A DNA stretch of 38,021 bases from G020353115 sp964481765 (GTDB taxonomy: Bacteria > Bacteroidota > Bacteroidia > Bacteroidales > VadinHA17): NCBI GenBank assembly GCA_964481765.1, contig CAYZVJ010000021.1:1-38021 (forward strand), written 5' to 3'. The notes beneath the pieces were generated by a model. The model searched no databases, was not told where the DNA came from, and saw nothing but the letters and a program-made list of their open reading frames with translations. Shown piece after piece: positions 26,896 through 35,862 of the stretch; within the stretch, counting starts at the first letter, position 1; the number at the start of each line of letters is the position of its first letter. Made by a program: the position numbers and the translations under genes.

Positions 26896-28155
26896 TTATC
26901 TGTTTTTCCTGAATTTAACGAGTTCTAACCGGGTCTCAGAAACCTGAAGAACTTTGATTTCATAAGACCCAATGATGATCCGTTGATTCAGTTTAGGAAT
27001 GCTTTCGTGATGAAAAAGAATAAAACCGGCAAGGGTTTCATACTCTTCCTCCTTCGGGAGATCCAATCCATACTTTTCATTCAGGTAGTCAATCTCTAAC
27101 CGACCGGAAAAAATAAATTCCGATTCACTGATCTGCTTGTCGATTAATGCTGAAGTATCATGCTCATCTTCAATCTCACCAAAAATCTCTTCAAGAATAT
27201 CTTCAATGGTTACCATTCCGGAAGTGCCTCCAAACTCATCAACCACCACAGCGATGCTCTTATTTTCTTCGACGAATAATTCGAGCAGTTTGTTTGCCGG
27301 CATAGTCTCGGGTACAATGGATACCGGAATAACTTTTGTTTTGATGCTTTCGGGGTTTTTAAACAGATCTTTTAAATGGAAATAACCGATAATATTGTCG
27401 ATGTTCTCTTTATAGATCAGGATTTTTGACAAACCATTATCAATGAAGGCAAGTTTGAGTTCTTCCATGGAGCTGTTCTCTTCAAGAGCAATAATCTCAG
27501 TTCGGGGTACCATGCACTCCCTCATTTTTACATTCGAGAAGTCAAGAGCATTTTGAAAAATTTTGATATCATGCGCTTCTTCCTCTTCAGCCTCAACCAT
27601 TTTCTGACTCTCACTGACCAGGGAATCCAGATCCAGTTTGCTGAACACCTGAATCTCCGGGTTTTCCATATTTTTTATGTTGAAAAAAAACCGTAACAGG
27701 ATACTTCCCAAAAGGATCGTCAGTTTACTGACTGGATAAAAAAGTAAGAAAAAGAACAAAACAGGAAGACTTAACAGATTTAAGAATCCATTTGGATTTA
27801 GCCGGAATAATGCTTTTGGCAGGAACTCTGCTGAAATAAGGATAACAAATGTGGATAATACCGTTTGAATGAGCAGGATACTGATTTCCGATTCAGTTAC
27901 CAGGGCAATAACGGGTTTAAGCAGAATCGCCATGAAGATTCCAAAAATTACAAGGGCGATATTGTTCCCGATCAACATGGTTACAATATATTGTCCTGGA
28001 TTGGCTGTAAAAATGGAAATGATCCTGGAGGTAAAGGTATCCTGTTTCTTGTCCAGCTCAATTCTTAGCTTGTTGGCGGAGATAAAGGCAATTTCCATAC
28101 CAGAGAAGAAAGCAGAAAACAGGATGGCGATAAGAATGATGAAAATCCCACTCAT
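26896..28155 (-). CDS. CNNM/CorC (hemolysin C) family membrane protein
   Basis: 419 residues: an N-terminal CNNM/DUF21 membrane domain (about 1-190) opening with FSAFFSGMEIAFISANKLRI, a CBS pair (about 205-330; MVPRTEIIALE and GMVTIEDILEEIFGEIEDEHD in part), and a C-terminal CorC_HlyC domain. Members are linked to Mg2+ or Co2+ transport or homeostasis; in gliding Bacteroidota, GldE belongs to this family, but no gliding genes are seen here. Older annotations as hemolysin are not evidence of toxicity. The start overlaps the stop of the small upstream gene by four bases. Confidence 0.9.
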   Translation of the reverse strand: MSGIFIILIAILFSAFFSGMEIAFISANKLRIELDKKQDTFTSRIISIFTANPGQYIVTMLIGNNIALVIFGIFMAILLKPVIALVTESEISILLIQTVLSTFVILISAEFLPKALFRLNPNGFLNLLSLPVLFFFLLFYPVSKLTILLGSILLRFFFNIKNMENPEIQVFSKLDLDSLVSESQKMVEAEEEEAHDIKIFQNALDFSNVKMRECMVPRTEIIALEENSSMEELKLAFIDNGLSKILIYKENIDNIIGYFHLKDLFKNPESIKTKVIPVSIVPETMPANKLLELFVEENKSIAVVVDEFGGTSGMVTIEDILEEIFGEIEDEHDTSALIDKQISESEFIFSGRLEIDYLNEKYGLDLPKEEEYETLAGFILFHHESIPKLNQRIIIGSYEIKVLQVSETRLELVKFRKNR

Positions 28156-28370
28156 GTTGAATCAGATTTGTTATTCTTCTTTTCACTCTTTCTCATACTT
28201 CTTCTGAAGAAGAACATCAGGAATGCGATGAAAGAGATGATAAAAAGGGGATAACTCTCGCGGAATGATCCATCGACGTATGTTTTATGAATTCCTGTAA
28301 CGACACTGATGATTGCTACAACAAACCAGACCGTTTCAAGTATCTTGTTCCGATTAAAATTCTTCTTCAA
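28152..28370 (-). CDS. Small two-helix membrane protein, unknown function
   Basis: About 72 residues from a TTG at 28370, which overlaps the lptC end by 17 bases; a GTG at 28439 would lengthen it to 95 but deeper inside lptC. The purine-rich AAAGGGGA upstream of the TTG supports the shorter form. It has two hydrophobic segments (TVWFVVAIISVVTGI and YPLFIISFIAFLMFFF) and a very basic, charged tail (RRSMRKSEKKNNKSDST). Its stop overlaps the CNNM start by four bases, so it looks cotranslated with lptC and the CNNM gene. I do not recognise the family. Confidence 0.7.
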   Translation of the reverse strand: MKKNFNRNKILETVWFVVAIISVVTGIHKTYVDGSFRESYPLFIISFIAFLMFFFRRSMRKSEKKNNKSDST

Positions 28371-28941
28371 GGTAAAAGGTCCCCTTTGGTTTTTTAATGA
28401 CCCAATCTGTAAAATCCTGATTCGCTTCAAGCCCTTCACCGAAAAGAACTTCGTCAGATGTGGTGATTTTTACAAACCGGGTGGAGTATATTAACCCTTT
28501 CTCTTCATCCCAGAAAAGAAGGTCCGTATTCAGCAACTCACCATTAACATTAATGGCAACAACACTATCCCTTGCCTCCCAGAGCTTCTGCATTTCATGG
28601 TAGATTGCAAAGTTGGCTGTGAGCTGTGAACTCACATTAGCCTGATCATCATAGAATAGTACCTCTATTCCTTGTGGAAATTCCATGTAAGGTTCACTTG
28701 CATTGCCGTAACGCCTCAACTCGGCTGCCTTAATACGTATCTGGATCTTTGCCGAATCGCTGTAAATACTTTCGACATGATAAATTGATTCGGTTGGCAA
28801 GTCAATAACACGGGTCAGGGTATTGATTACTTCAATATCGTTTTTACAGGAAAAAAAGAGCCATGTACTCACCATGGTGAGCAAAATGACACTTTTTGAA
28901 TTACATACGGTAAGAGGATGATGGGTTGATCTGTCCAACAC
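28354..28941 (-). CDS. lptC: LPS export periplasmic protein LptC
   Basis: 195 residues from GTG 28941, with a signal region ending WLFFSC (Cys32), so probably a lipoprotein. The mature part fits the LptC beta-jellyroll: ESIYHVESIYSDSAKIQIRIKA, then EVLFYDDQANVSSQLTANFA and LNTDLLFWDEEKGLIYS in parts, the Bacteroidota LptC pattern (DSAKI ... PxG..V.FYD ... T..L.WD). LptC passes LPS from the LptBFG transporter to LptA. The GTG overlaps the TAG of the TPR gene by one base. Confidence 0.85.
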   Translation of the reverse strand: MLDRSTHHPLTVCNSKSVILLTMVSTWLFFSCKNDIEVINTLTRVIDLPTESIYHVESIYSDSAKIQIRIKAAELRRYGNASEPYMEFPQGIEVLFYDDQANVSSQLTANFAIYHEMQKLWEARDSVVAINVNGELLNTDLLFWDEEKGLIYSTRFVKITTSDEVLFGEGLEANQDFTDWVIKKPKGTFYLEEEF

Positions 28942-30281
28942 TATCTTGCTCTGACTATTGTTTTTTCATTGATCCAGCATTCAATTTGATACTCATCCCC
29001 TTCTTTATACCCATGGAAGAAGATGGTTTCAGTATCCGGGAAATACTGTGAGTAAAGAGAAATGTTCTTATTGGCGATTTCTGTCAGGTCGGGATCCACA
29101 TTCTTGGCCTTGATAAAATAATCAACCGATAGCCAATATACCGCTTTCTCCCCCAGCTCGTCTTCACCACAGGCTTTACTGGCAGCATAAATGCTACCAA
29201 TAAGAAGGTACGGATGCCCGGAAGAGGGATCGCACTCTTTTGCCCTAATGGCGTAAGTTCGTGCAAGAGAATGGTTCCCCAATTCCCGATAGGTAATATC
29301 ACCAAGCTTTAAATAATATTTTGATTTCTCAATATCATCAGTCTCCAGTTCAATGGCTTCCTTGTAATACCTTGCTGCAGCTTCATATTTCTTGCGCTCA
29401 TCGTTCATTTGGGCCAGTAAATAGGCAGACCTGGCAGTTGGCTCCTGTTTGTGGTATGCAGTAGATACCTCAAAATAAAATTCCGATTCCATGCATTGTG
29501 TCTGACCAAGCAGTTGAAGGATCTTTTTCATCAGGTCAAGATCATGTGGTGATTGCTTGAATTTCGGCGAAAACAACGTGATAAGCCCTTTACAAGTCGC
29601 TGCACCGCATGTGGCAAACACATTATCAACTGCCTCTTTTGCTTTTTGAAGGTTTTCATCATCCGGATCATTCGTGATCTGCTTATCAATAATTTCACTG
29701 ATTAACGCGTAATTCTCAATAACCTTCTCCCCATCGATTCTTTCACCTTCAAATAGCGTGGCCGAGGCAGTCATAAAGATCACAAGAATGTCAATCTGTG
29801 ACTTTTCATTTTGCAGCGAGATCGACCGCTTGATCATATCATACCCCTTCTGAACGTCATCCAAATTATCTCGCCTAATATCAAGGAAATCCTTGCCTTT
29901 TCTTCCAAGAACATACCCCTCCCTGCGGAAATACTTGATCCGTTGGTCGTAGATCAGCATGATGGTATCCAGGTAACTGTATTTGAGATCCAGATCTTTC
30001 TCTTTTGTCATCTTATCATCATACATTTTGACCCCATGAAGGTATATATTGGAACTTATTTTGGGACATTCTTCAAAGACTATTTTCCAGTATTGTAACG
30101 CATCCTTATAATTGTCTTGTTTGTAATATTCAGAGTAAAGAGAAAAATTACGAACACACCGGATGCTGTCTTCACCGTGTCCATATTTGGAACCATCTTC
30201 AACGCCCTTTTGACCCAGTGAAGGAAAAGAATAAAAAGAGAATAACAGGATAAACAATGTGGTGAGTAATCTTGACTTCAT
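28941..30281 (-). CDS. Secreted TPR-repeat protein, unknown function
   Basis: 446 residues with a signal peptide (about 1-23, ending SLGQ). Helical repeats of TPR type are visible, for example YKQDNYKDALQYWKIVFEECP (about 53-73), YEAAARYYKEAIELETDDIE and SKYYLKLGDITYRELGN with following units to about residue 390. It sits between the outer membrane protein gene (12 bases upstream) and lptC (one-base overlap), so it is probably periplasmic or surface-bound and may assist envelope assembly. That role is inferred from context only; similar genes beside lptC occur in other Bacteroidota as I recall. Confidence 0.85.
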   Translation of the reverse strand: MKSRLLTTLFILLFSFYSFPSLGQKGVEDGSKYGHGEDSIRCVRNFSLYSEYYKQDNYKDALQYWKIVFEECPKISSNIYLHGVKMYDDKMTKEKDLDLKYSYLDTIMLIYDQRIKYFRREGYVLGRKGKDFLDIRRDNLDDVQKGYDMIKRSISLQNEKSQIDILVIFMTASATLFEGERIDGEKVIENYALISEIIDKQITNDPDDENLQKAKEAVDNVFATCGAATCKGLITLFSPKFKQSPHDLDLMKKILQLLGQTQCMESEFYFEVSTAYHKQEPTARSAYLLAQMNDERKKYEAAARYYKEAIELETDDIEKSKYYLKLGDITYRELGNHSLARTYAIRAKECDPSSGHPYLLIGSIYAASKACGEDELGEKAVYWLSVDYFIKAKNVDPDLTEIANKNISLYSQYFPDTETIFFHGYKEGDEYQIECWINEKTIVRAR

Positions 30282-30293
30282 TTTTTTAAATTT

Positions 30294-31586
30294 TTAATCA
30301 AATTTTCGTTTCCTGAACCAGATATCATATAAAGTTAAGCTAAAACATATTATTCCGTACCGCTCTTCAATTGAATTTCCCCCTTTTGTGCCCCTTTTCC
30401 CCAACTCAAAAGAAAGGTTAATCATTGAACGATTACGGTTCAATGGTAAACCAACTCCAAAACTTATGCCAAAATCTTTCAATTGCTCTCCTTCAAGCTG
30501 CAGGTAACTATTGGAATAGTACCCTCCAATCCTGTAATTAATGTGGTTCAGGTAATTTCTTAACGCAAACCGGTTGGGAACGAATTCCAACCCTGCATGG
30601 AGTGAATTGCTGTTGATCAGTGAATCGTTCTCTCCGAAAAAGATGGCATTAGACCAGCTTTGCCAGAAATAGTCGGCACCGATCGTCAATTTATCACCAT
30701 AACGGAAGGTAAATCCAATGCCCAGGTTTCTTGGGATTACGATCTTTCCCTTCACACCACTGATATAATCCAGCGTGTCAATAAAGAGTATCCTGGTTGA
30801 GCTATAAAGAATATCCCGGGTTAGTGATTCAGTCTCTGCCTTGATGTTCCGTTCGTTATTTAAGACCGCACCAACCGTTAACTCAAATTTTTCTTTGAAT
30901 GGATATGTATATTGAATTCCCAGATCAAACCCCAGATCTCCAAAGATTGATTTTTTAACAATATCGATAGAGGATGAATAATCCTGGTCAACAAATCCAA
31001 GCGACCTCGATCGTTCAAGGTTGCCGAAAAGATAAGATAGATTTATTCCCAAAGATAATCCCTTGAACAGATCAGCGCCAAATCCGGCAAAAAATTTGTG
31101 TACTCCACCTGAACCCTCATAAAGGTAGTTAATACCGCCAATTTCAGGATCGTATTCCGAATCTCCTTCGCGTGTCTGGTCCTCTATTTTGTAACTCAAT
31201 GAGGAATAGGGAACAATCCCTGCAGCTGCCCCAAGCCATTTAGTTATGGGAAATGCAATAGAGAGGCTTTTAAAACTGATGTCTTTGCTAACGGCCGATT
31301 CCCCACTCATCGATAACTCAGATTGCTTCCCTACCATACCAAATTCAAACAGGAAGGATAAACTATCACGGGAACTCAATGATGCCGGATTCTGAAAATC
31401 AATAAATCCCGGATCCCGCATTCCCAGTGAAATTCCCCCCATCGCAATGTTCCGGGTGAACCCCATCCTCTGCTGATCACCTAACCCGAACCTGGAGTAA
31501 GGGGAATTGGTGGCTGCCTGCCCGAATGTTAATACCGGAACAAGAAACAGTATGAGGAGAAATATCCCTTTTTTATTGTTGAACAT
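30294..31586 (-). CDS. Putative outer membrane beta-barrel protein
   Basis: 430 residues with a signal peptide (about 1-23, LTFGQ). The mature start AATNSPYSRFGLGD and MGGISLGMRDPGFIDFQNPASL resemble PorV/FadL-like outer membrane proteins of Bacteroidota, in which NPAS motifs follow the N-terminus. The remainder alternates hydrophobic and polar residues in beta-strand fashion, with aromatic residues near strand ends. The start overlaps coaX by 14 bases and the TPR gene follows 12 bases on. Substrate unknown. Confidence 0.78.
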   Translation of the reverse strand: MFNNKKGIFLLILFLVPVLTFGQAATNSPYSRFGLGDQQRMGFTRNIAMGGISLGMRDPGFIDFQNPASLSSRDSLSFLFEFGMVGKQSELSMSGESAVSKDISFKSLSIAFPITKWLGAAAGIVPYSSLSYKIEDQTREGDSEYDPEIGGINYLYEGSGGVHKFFAGFGADLFKGLSLGINLSYLFGNLERSRSLGFVDQDYSSSIDIVKKSIFGDLGFDLGIQYTYPFKEKFELTVGAVLNNERNIKAETESLTRDILYSSTRILFIDTLDYISGVKGKIVIPRNLGIGFTFRYGDKLTIGADYFWQSWSNAIFFGENDSLINSNSLHAGLEFVPNRFALRNYLNHINYRIGGYYSNSYLQLEGEQLKDFGISFGVGLPLNRNRSMINLSFELGKRGTKGGNSIEERYGIICFSLTLYDIWFRKRKFD

Positions 31587-32304
31587 TAAAATTCAGAATT
31601 TCATTTAACCCGATGAGAACCAGATTTTGGTTCACAAAGATGCTATTTTTTAATTTTTTATCAAAAAAAAATGAATCTCCACCGGTTAGGATTACCTCCG
31701 GTTCTTTATAGATCGCTTTCATCATATCAATGAATCCATCAATTTCGAGGATCATCCCCTGCTGTACACCTGAAACAATTGCCGCTTCGGTGGTGTCTCC
31801 GACAACTGAAAATTTATCCTTTTCAATACAGAGGGGTAAAGATCCTGTAAAGTGATGCAAAGACTTGAATCGCATTTTTAATCCGGGAGAGATATTGCCC
31901 CCTACATATCGATTGTCTGCAGTAACCAGATCAAAGGTAAGGGCTGTACCGGTATCAATAACCAAAACGTCCTTACCAGGAAAGATATTGTTTGCTCCAA
32001 CAGCAGCAGCGAGGCGATCCATCCCTAATGTGGCAGGTGTCCTGTAGGTATTGATGATGGGAAGGGGAGTACTCTCGGTTAGCCGGATAAAACGGGAGAA
32101 TGCGCTCTCAAGGTAATTGATGAGGGGGGGATCAACCTCCCTGACAGCTGAGAGGATCGAATGTTTAATGCCAGCATGCTCTGATTGTATTCGACTCAAT
32201 ATCGAAATGGTCAGATTTTTAACCTGTTCTGATTTCCCGATCCTACCATTGCTAAATAGAGCCAGCTTGGTATTACTGTTTCCAATGTCGATGACCAGAT
32301 TCAT
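31573..32304 (-). CDS. coaX: Type III pantothenate kinase CoaX
   Basis: Phosphorylates pantothenate, the first step of CoA synthesis; the type III enzyme is not inhibited by CoA and uses a monovalent cation. 243 residues from ATG 32304, chosen over the longer upstream frame because MNLVIDIGNSNTKLALF is the canonical start with the phosphate-binding loop. Other motifs: PATLGMDRLAAAVGA, VIDTGTALTFDLV and GGNISPGLKMRF. It lies 46 bases after mfd and overlaps the outer membrane protein gene. Confidence 0.95.
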   Translation of the reverse strand: MNLVIDIGNSNTKLALFSNGRIGKSEQVKNLTISILSRIQSEHAGIKHSILSAVREVDPPLINYLESAFSRFIRLTESTPLPIINTYRTPATLGMDRLAAAVGANNIFPGKDVLVIDTGTALTFDLVTADNRYVGGNISPGLKMRFKSLHHFTGSLPLCIEKDKFSVVGDTTEAAIVSGVQQGMILEIDGFIDMMKAIYKEPEVILTGGDSFFFDKKLKNSIFVNQNLVLIGLNEILNFNVQQ

Positions 32305-32350
32305 AGTGAACTGAAACAAAAATATAAATAATCTTTTTGAAATGTTGGTT

Positions 32351-35300
32351 TTATCTTGAAAGAGTATCTTCTTGATTAACAAATGACCGGATATTGAGTA
32401 AGACCTTCCGGGCATCCTGAATCCCCAAAACACCTTCAACCCGAAGGGTTAATTTCCCGTTTACCTCCTTGACCCTGAATCGGTCAGGATTTCGCCCGAT
32501 GTATTGAATGATCTTGCTGAAAACAGGGGAACTGAAATAGGGGGAACTCTGGTCAGAAACAAAATGCAAAATCATGATGTTGTCCCGGATAATGATCTTC
32601 TCAAACCCTGATTGTATTGCTGTCCAGCGGAGAGGGACAATACTTAGCAGTTCTTTCCCTGACTCAGGAACCGGCCCAAAACGGTCGACCAGCTGATTCT
32701 CATACTTCAATAAATCATTTTCATTACGCAAATTGTCCAGGTCCCTGTAAAGCCTAAGCCTTTCTGAAACGTTGCTGATGTAATCATCCGGGAACATGAG
32801 TTCCAGATCTGTATCAATCAGGCAGTCCTGAACAAAAAGTACTTTTCCCAACTCTTTCTTGACCTGCTTGTCAGTACGTTGTTCTCTCGCGGGTTTTTGA
32901 AAATAGTTGCGAAACTCTTCCTCTTTAAGCTCTCCGATCGCTTCATCCAGAATCCTGTGATAGGTTTCAAACCCGATATTTGTTATGAAGCCACTCTGTT
33001 CACCCCCCAGCAAATTTCCTGCACCCCGGATGTCCAGATCCTGCATGGCAATGTTAAAACCGCTTCCCAGATCCGAGAACTCCTCAATCGCCCTCAGGCG
33101 CCGCCGGGCATCGGGAGTAAGCATCGAAAGGGGAGGAGCCAGAAGGTAGCAAAAAGCCTTCTTATTTGACCGTCCAACACGACCACGTAACTGATGAAGA
33201 TCACTCAATCCAAAGTGGTGGGCATTGTTAATGATGATGGTGTTGGCGTTGGGAATGTCCAAACCAGCTTCAATGATCGTCGTTGCTATAAGTACATCAT
33301 AATCCCCGTCAATAAAATCCAGCATGATATTTTCCAGCTTATTGCCAACCAACTGACCGTGGGCAACGGCTGTTCTGACCGAAGGAGAGATCCGGTTTAT
33401 TAATGCCTCCATCTCAACAATATTCTCAACCCTGTTATGTATGAAAAATACCTGTCCGCTCCGGCTTACCTCATAGTCAATCGCTTCTTTTATCAAATCC
33501 TCATTGAAAGTGTGTAATTCAGTAAGAATGGGGTGACGGTTTGGAGGTGGTGTGTTGATTATGGACATATCCCTGACTCCCATCAATGAGAATTGAAGTG
33601 TGCGGGGAATTGGAGTTGCCGTTAATGTTAAGGTGTCAATATTGAGTTTTAATTTACGTAGCTTCTCCTTTGAAGCAACCCCGAATTTTTGCTCTTCATC
33701 AACGATCAACAACCCCAGATCTTTAAAAATCAAATCATTACCCAGAAGCCTGTGAGTGCCTATAACAATATCAACCTTCCCCTCAGCCAGGTTCTTCAGT
33801 GTGATCTTTTGTACAGAAGGTTTTTTTAGACGACTGATATAATCGATGGTGCACGGGAAGTCTCTTAACCGTTCCCTGAATGTATTATAATGCTGAAGTG
33901 CAAGAATGGTTGTTGGGACAAGTACAATCACCTGCTTGCTGTCAGTTACCGCTTTAAAAGCAGCTCTGATTGCAATCTCCGTTTTGCCAAAACCAACATC
34001 TCCGCATACCAACCGGTCCATCGAAGAGGAAGATTCCATCCCCTCTTTTACCGCGATCGTTGCTGACAATTGATCCGGTGTGTCTTCATATAAAAAGGAG
34101 GCTTCCAACTCATTCTGAAGGTAGGAATCCGGGGAGAAAGCAAATCCTTTTCCGGTTTTTCGTTTTGCATAGAGCATAATAAGCTCCCGTGCAATATCTT
34201 TGATCCTTCTTTTTGTCGACAGCTTAAGTTTGTTCCAGGCACCGGATCCCAGTTTGTGAATCCTGGGGGGTGTAGCCTCTTTTCCCTTGTATTTCGATAT
34301 ACGATGCAGGGCATGCAACCGCACAAAAAGAACATCCTGATCTTTATAAACAAGTTTCACTGCTTCCTGCAATTTTCCGTTAATATCAATCTTTTCCAAC
34401 CCTCCAAATTGGCCTATGCCATGATCTGAATGAACGACATAATCTCCGGGGGATAAACTGGACAACTCCTTGACGGTTATTGCCTCACGCTTCGAGAAAT
34501 TGCCGCGAAGCCTGAATTTATGATACCGTTCAAAAATCTGATGATCCGTGTAACAACATATCCTCAGATCGTGTTCAATAAAACCTTGGTGAAGAACCAT
34601 GTTTACAGGAAGAAATTGAACCGTCGGATCAATATCCTGAAAAATGCTTTTCAACCGTTCAAACTGCCTTTCGTTATCCGAAAGGATAAGGTTGGTATAA
34701 CCCGTTTCTGAGTTCTCAAGAAGGTTTTTGCACAGGATCTCGAAATTTTTGTTGAAAACCGGTTGGGCTGACGTTTTAAACTCAATGGTCAAATCAGGTT
34801 GGAAATCATCATACGGTTCAAAACTAATAACCGACTGGTTACGAATGCCGTTAAGTAGTTGATTGCCAGTTATAAGAAAATCCTCCTTCTGTGACACTCC
34901 CTGGTTCTGCTCAATCGTGGTCTGCTCGAACATTTCATTCACCCGGTCTTTGATAAAGGGTAGATTGTCTGCCCATATGATGACTCTGTCCGGGAGAAAA
35001 TCAAGGAAGGATACCCTCGATTCCTTTGTTATGAGGTTGTGGGTATCTGGCACGATGGAAACCTCCTGTAAGGGTTGAATCGACAATTGATTATCAACCT
35101 GAAATGAGCGGATTGATGCTACATCGTTGCCAAAGAAATCGATCCTGAAGGGATGATCGCTTGCATAGGAAAAAACATCCAGTATTCCTCCCCGAATCGA
35201 ATACTCCCCTGGTTCAGTAACAAAATCCGACCGCTCAAAACCAACTTTAATCATTTGTTTTTCAATCTCTTCAAGCATATAACTCTCTCCATCTCTAACC

Positions 35301-35734
35301 GTTATGCTGCTTTTGCCGAAGAGTGTTTTATCCACTACTTTTTCGATGAGTGCCTCGGGATAGGTTACGATTACCGGATTTTTTTCTCCCTGACTCAGGA
35401 TAGTTAAAATTTCTGTACGAAGCACCAGATTGGAGGGATCTGTGTGTCCGTATTGAATCGATCTCTTATAAGATGAGGGGAAAAAGCAGATTGATTGATC
35501 GGGATTTAACGCAACAAGATCGTTGTGGAAGTAAGCTGCTTCTTCTTTGTCAGATAAAATGATCAGGTGACTACTGTCCGAACTGTTCAGATATGCTGAA
35601 CAACAAATGCTGCGGGATGACCCCCTTAATCCGGTTATGTTGACCTTCACCAGGGAATGACGATCCAGGTGATCAACAAGATGACTGAATTCGGGGTGAT
35701 CTGTGTAGATAGTATCTAACCGCTTTGTAATCAA
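32351..35734 (-). CDS. mfd: Transcription-repair coupling factor Mfd
   Basis: DNA translocase that removes RNA polymerase stalled at lesions and recruits UvrA. 1127 residues, normal length. Layout: UvrB-homology region (about 1-350, with GILDVFSYASDHPFRIDFFG in parts), the polymerase-interacting CarD-like domain (about 428-490, PGDYVVHSDHGIGQFGGLE), then the RecG-like motor with Walker A CGDVGFGKTE (577-586), DEEQ box (679-682) and TATPIPRTLQ (705-714), QLRGRVGRS, and the C-terminal inhibitory D7 domain. The start is a TTG at 35734 with no convincing ATG nearby, so the N-terminus is approximate. First gene upstream of coaX. Confidence 0.96.
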   Translation of the reverse strand: MITKRLDTIYTDHPEFSHLVDHLDRHSLVKVNITGLRGSSRSICCSAYLNSSDSSHLIILSDKEEAAYFHNDLVALNPDQSICFFPSSYKRSIQYGHTDPSNLVLRTEILTILSQGEKNPVIVTYPEALIEKVVDKTLFGKSSITVRDGESYMLEEIEKQMIKVGFERSDFVTEPGEYSIRGGILDVFSYASDHPFRIDFFGNDVASIRSFQVDNQLSIQPLQEVSIVPDTHNLITKESRVSFLDFLPDRVIIWADNLPFIKDRVNEMFEQTTIEQNQGVSQKEDFLITGNQLLNGIRNQSVISFEPYDDFQPDLTIEFKTSAQPVFNKNFEILCKNLLENSETGYTNLILSDNERQFERLKSIFQDIDPTVQFLPVNMVLHQGFIEHDLRICCYTDHQIFERYHKFRLRGNFSKREAITVKELSSLSPGDYVVHSDHGIGQFGGLEKIDINGKLQEAVKLVYKDQDVLFVRLHALHRISKYKGKEATPPRIHKLGSGAWNKLKLSTKRRIKDIARELIMLYAKRKTGKGFAFSPDSYLQNELEASFLYEDTPDQLSATIAVKEGMESSSSMDRLVCGDVGFGKTEIAIRAAFKAVTDSKQVIVLVPTTILALQHYNTFRERLRDFPCTIDYISRLKKPSVQKITLKNLAEGKVDIVIGTHRLLGNDLIFKDLGLLIVDEEQKFGVASKEKLRKLKLNIDTLTLTATPIPRTLQFSLMGVRDMSIINTPPPNRHPILTELHTFNEDLIKEAIDYEVSRSGQVFFIHNRVENIVEMEALINRISPSVRTAVAHGQLVGNKLENIMLDFIDGDYDVLIATTIIEAGLDIPNANTIIINNAHHFGLSDLHQLRGRVGRSNKKAFCYLLAPPLSMLTPDARRRLRAIEEFSDLGSGFNIAMQDLDIRGAGNLLGGEQSGFITNIGFETYHRILDEAIGELKEEEFRNYFQKPAREQRTDKQVKKELGKVLFVQDCLIDTDLELMFPDDYISNVSERLRLYRDLDNLRNENDLLKYENQLVDRFGPVPESGKELLSIVPLRWTAIQSGFEKIIIRDNIMILHFVSDQSSPYFSSPVFSKIIQYIGRNPDRFRVKEVNGKLTLRVEGVLGIQDARKVLLNIRSFVNQEDTLSR

Positions 35735-35775
35735 GAGACTAATAGATTGTGTGAATGATTACATCGAACAGCAAG

Positions 35776-35783
35776 CAAAAGTA
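35776..35783 (-). promoter_or_regulatory. Candidate -7 element for mfd
   Basis: On the minus strand it reads TACTTTTG, an exact TAnnTTTG match, 41 bases before the TTG start at 35734. The -33 position has no TTTG. It supports the start choice for mfd. Confidence 0.38.
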
Positions 35784-35862
35784 ACAATTTAATCTCCGTT
35801 CCGGGTAAAAGCCCTCTGGTAAATCGGTAAAGCTAATTTTTGGTTGCCTGGTTATACAGATA

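Noticed and set aside
26896..28155. Hemolysin toxin
   Set aside because: The HlyC/CorC name is historical; the protein has the CNNM plus CBS plus CorC layout of a transport or metal-homeostasis protein.
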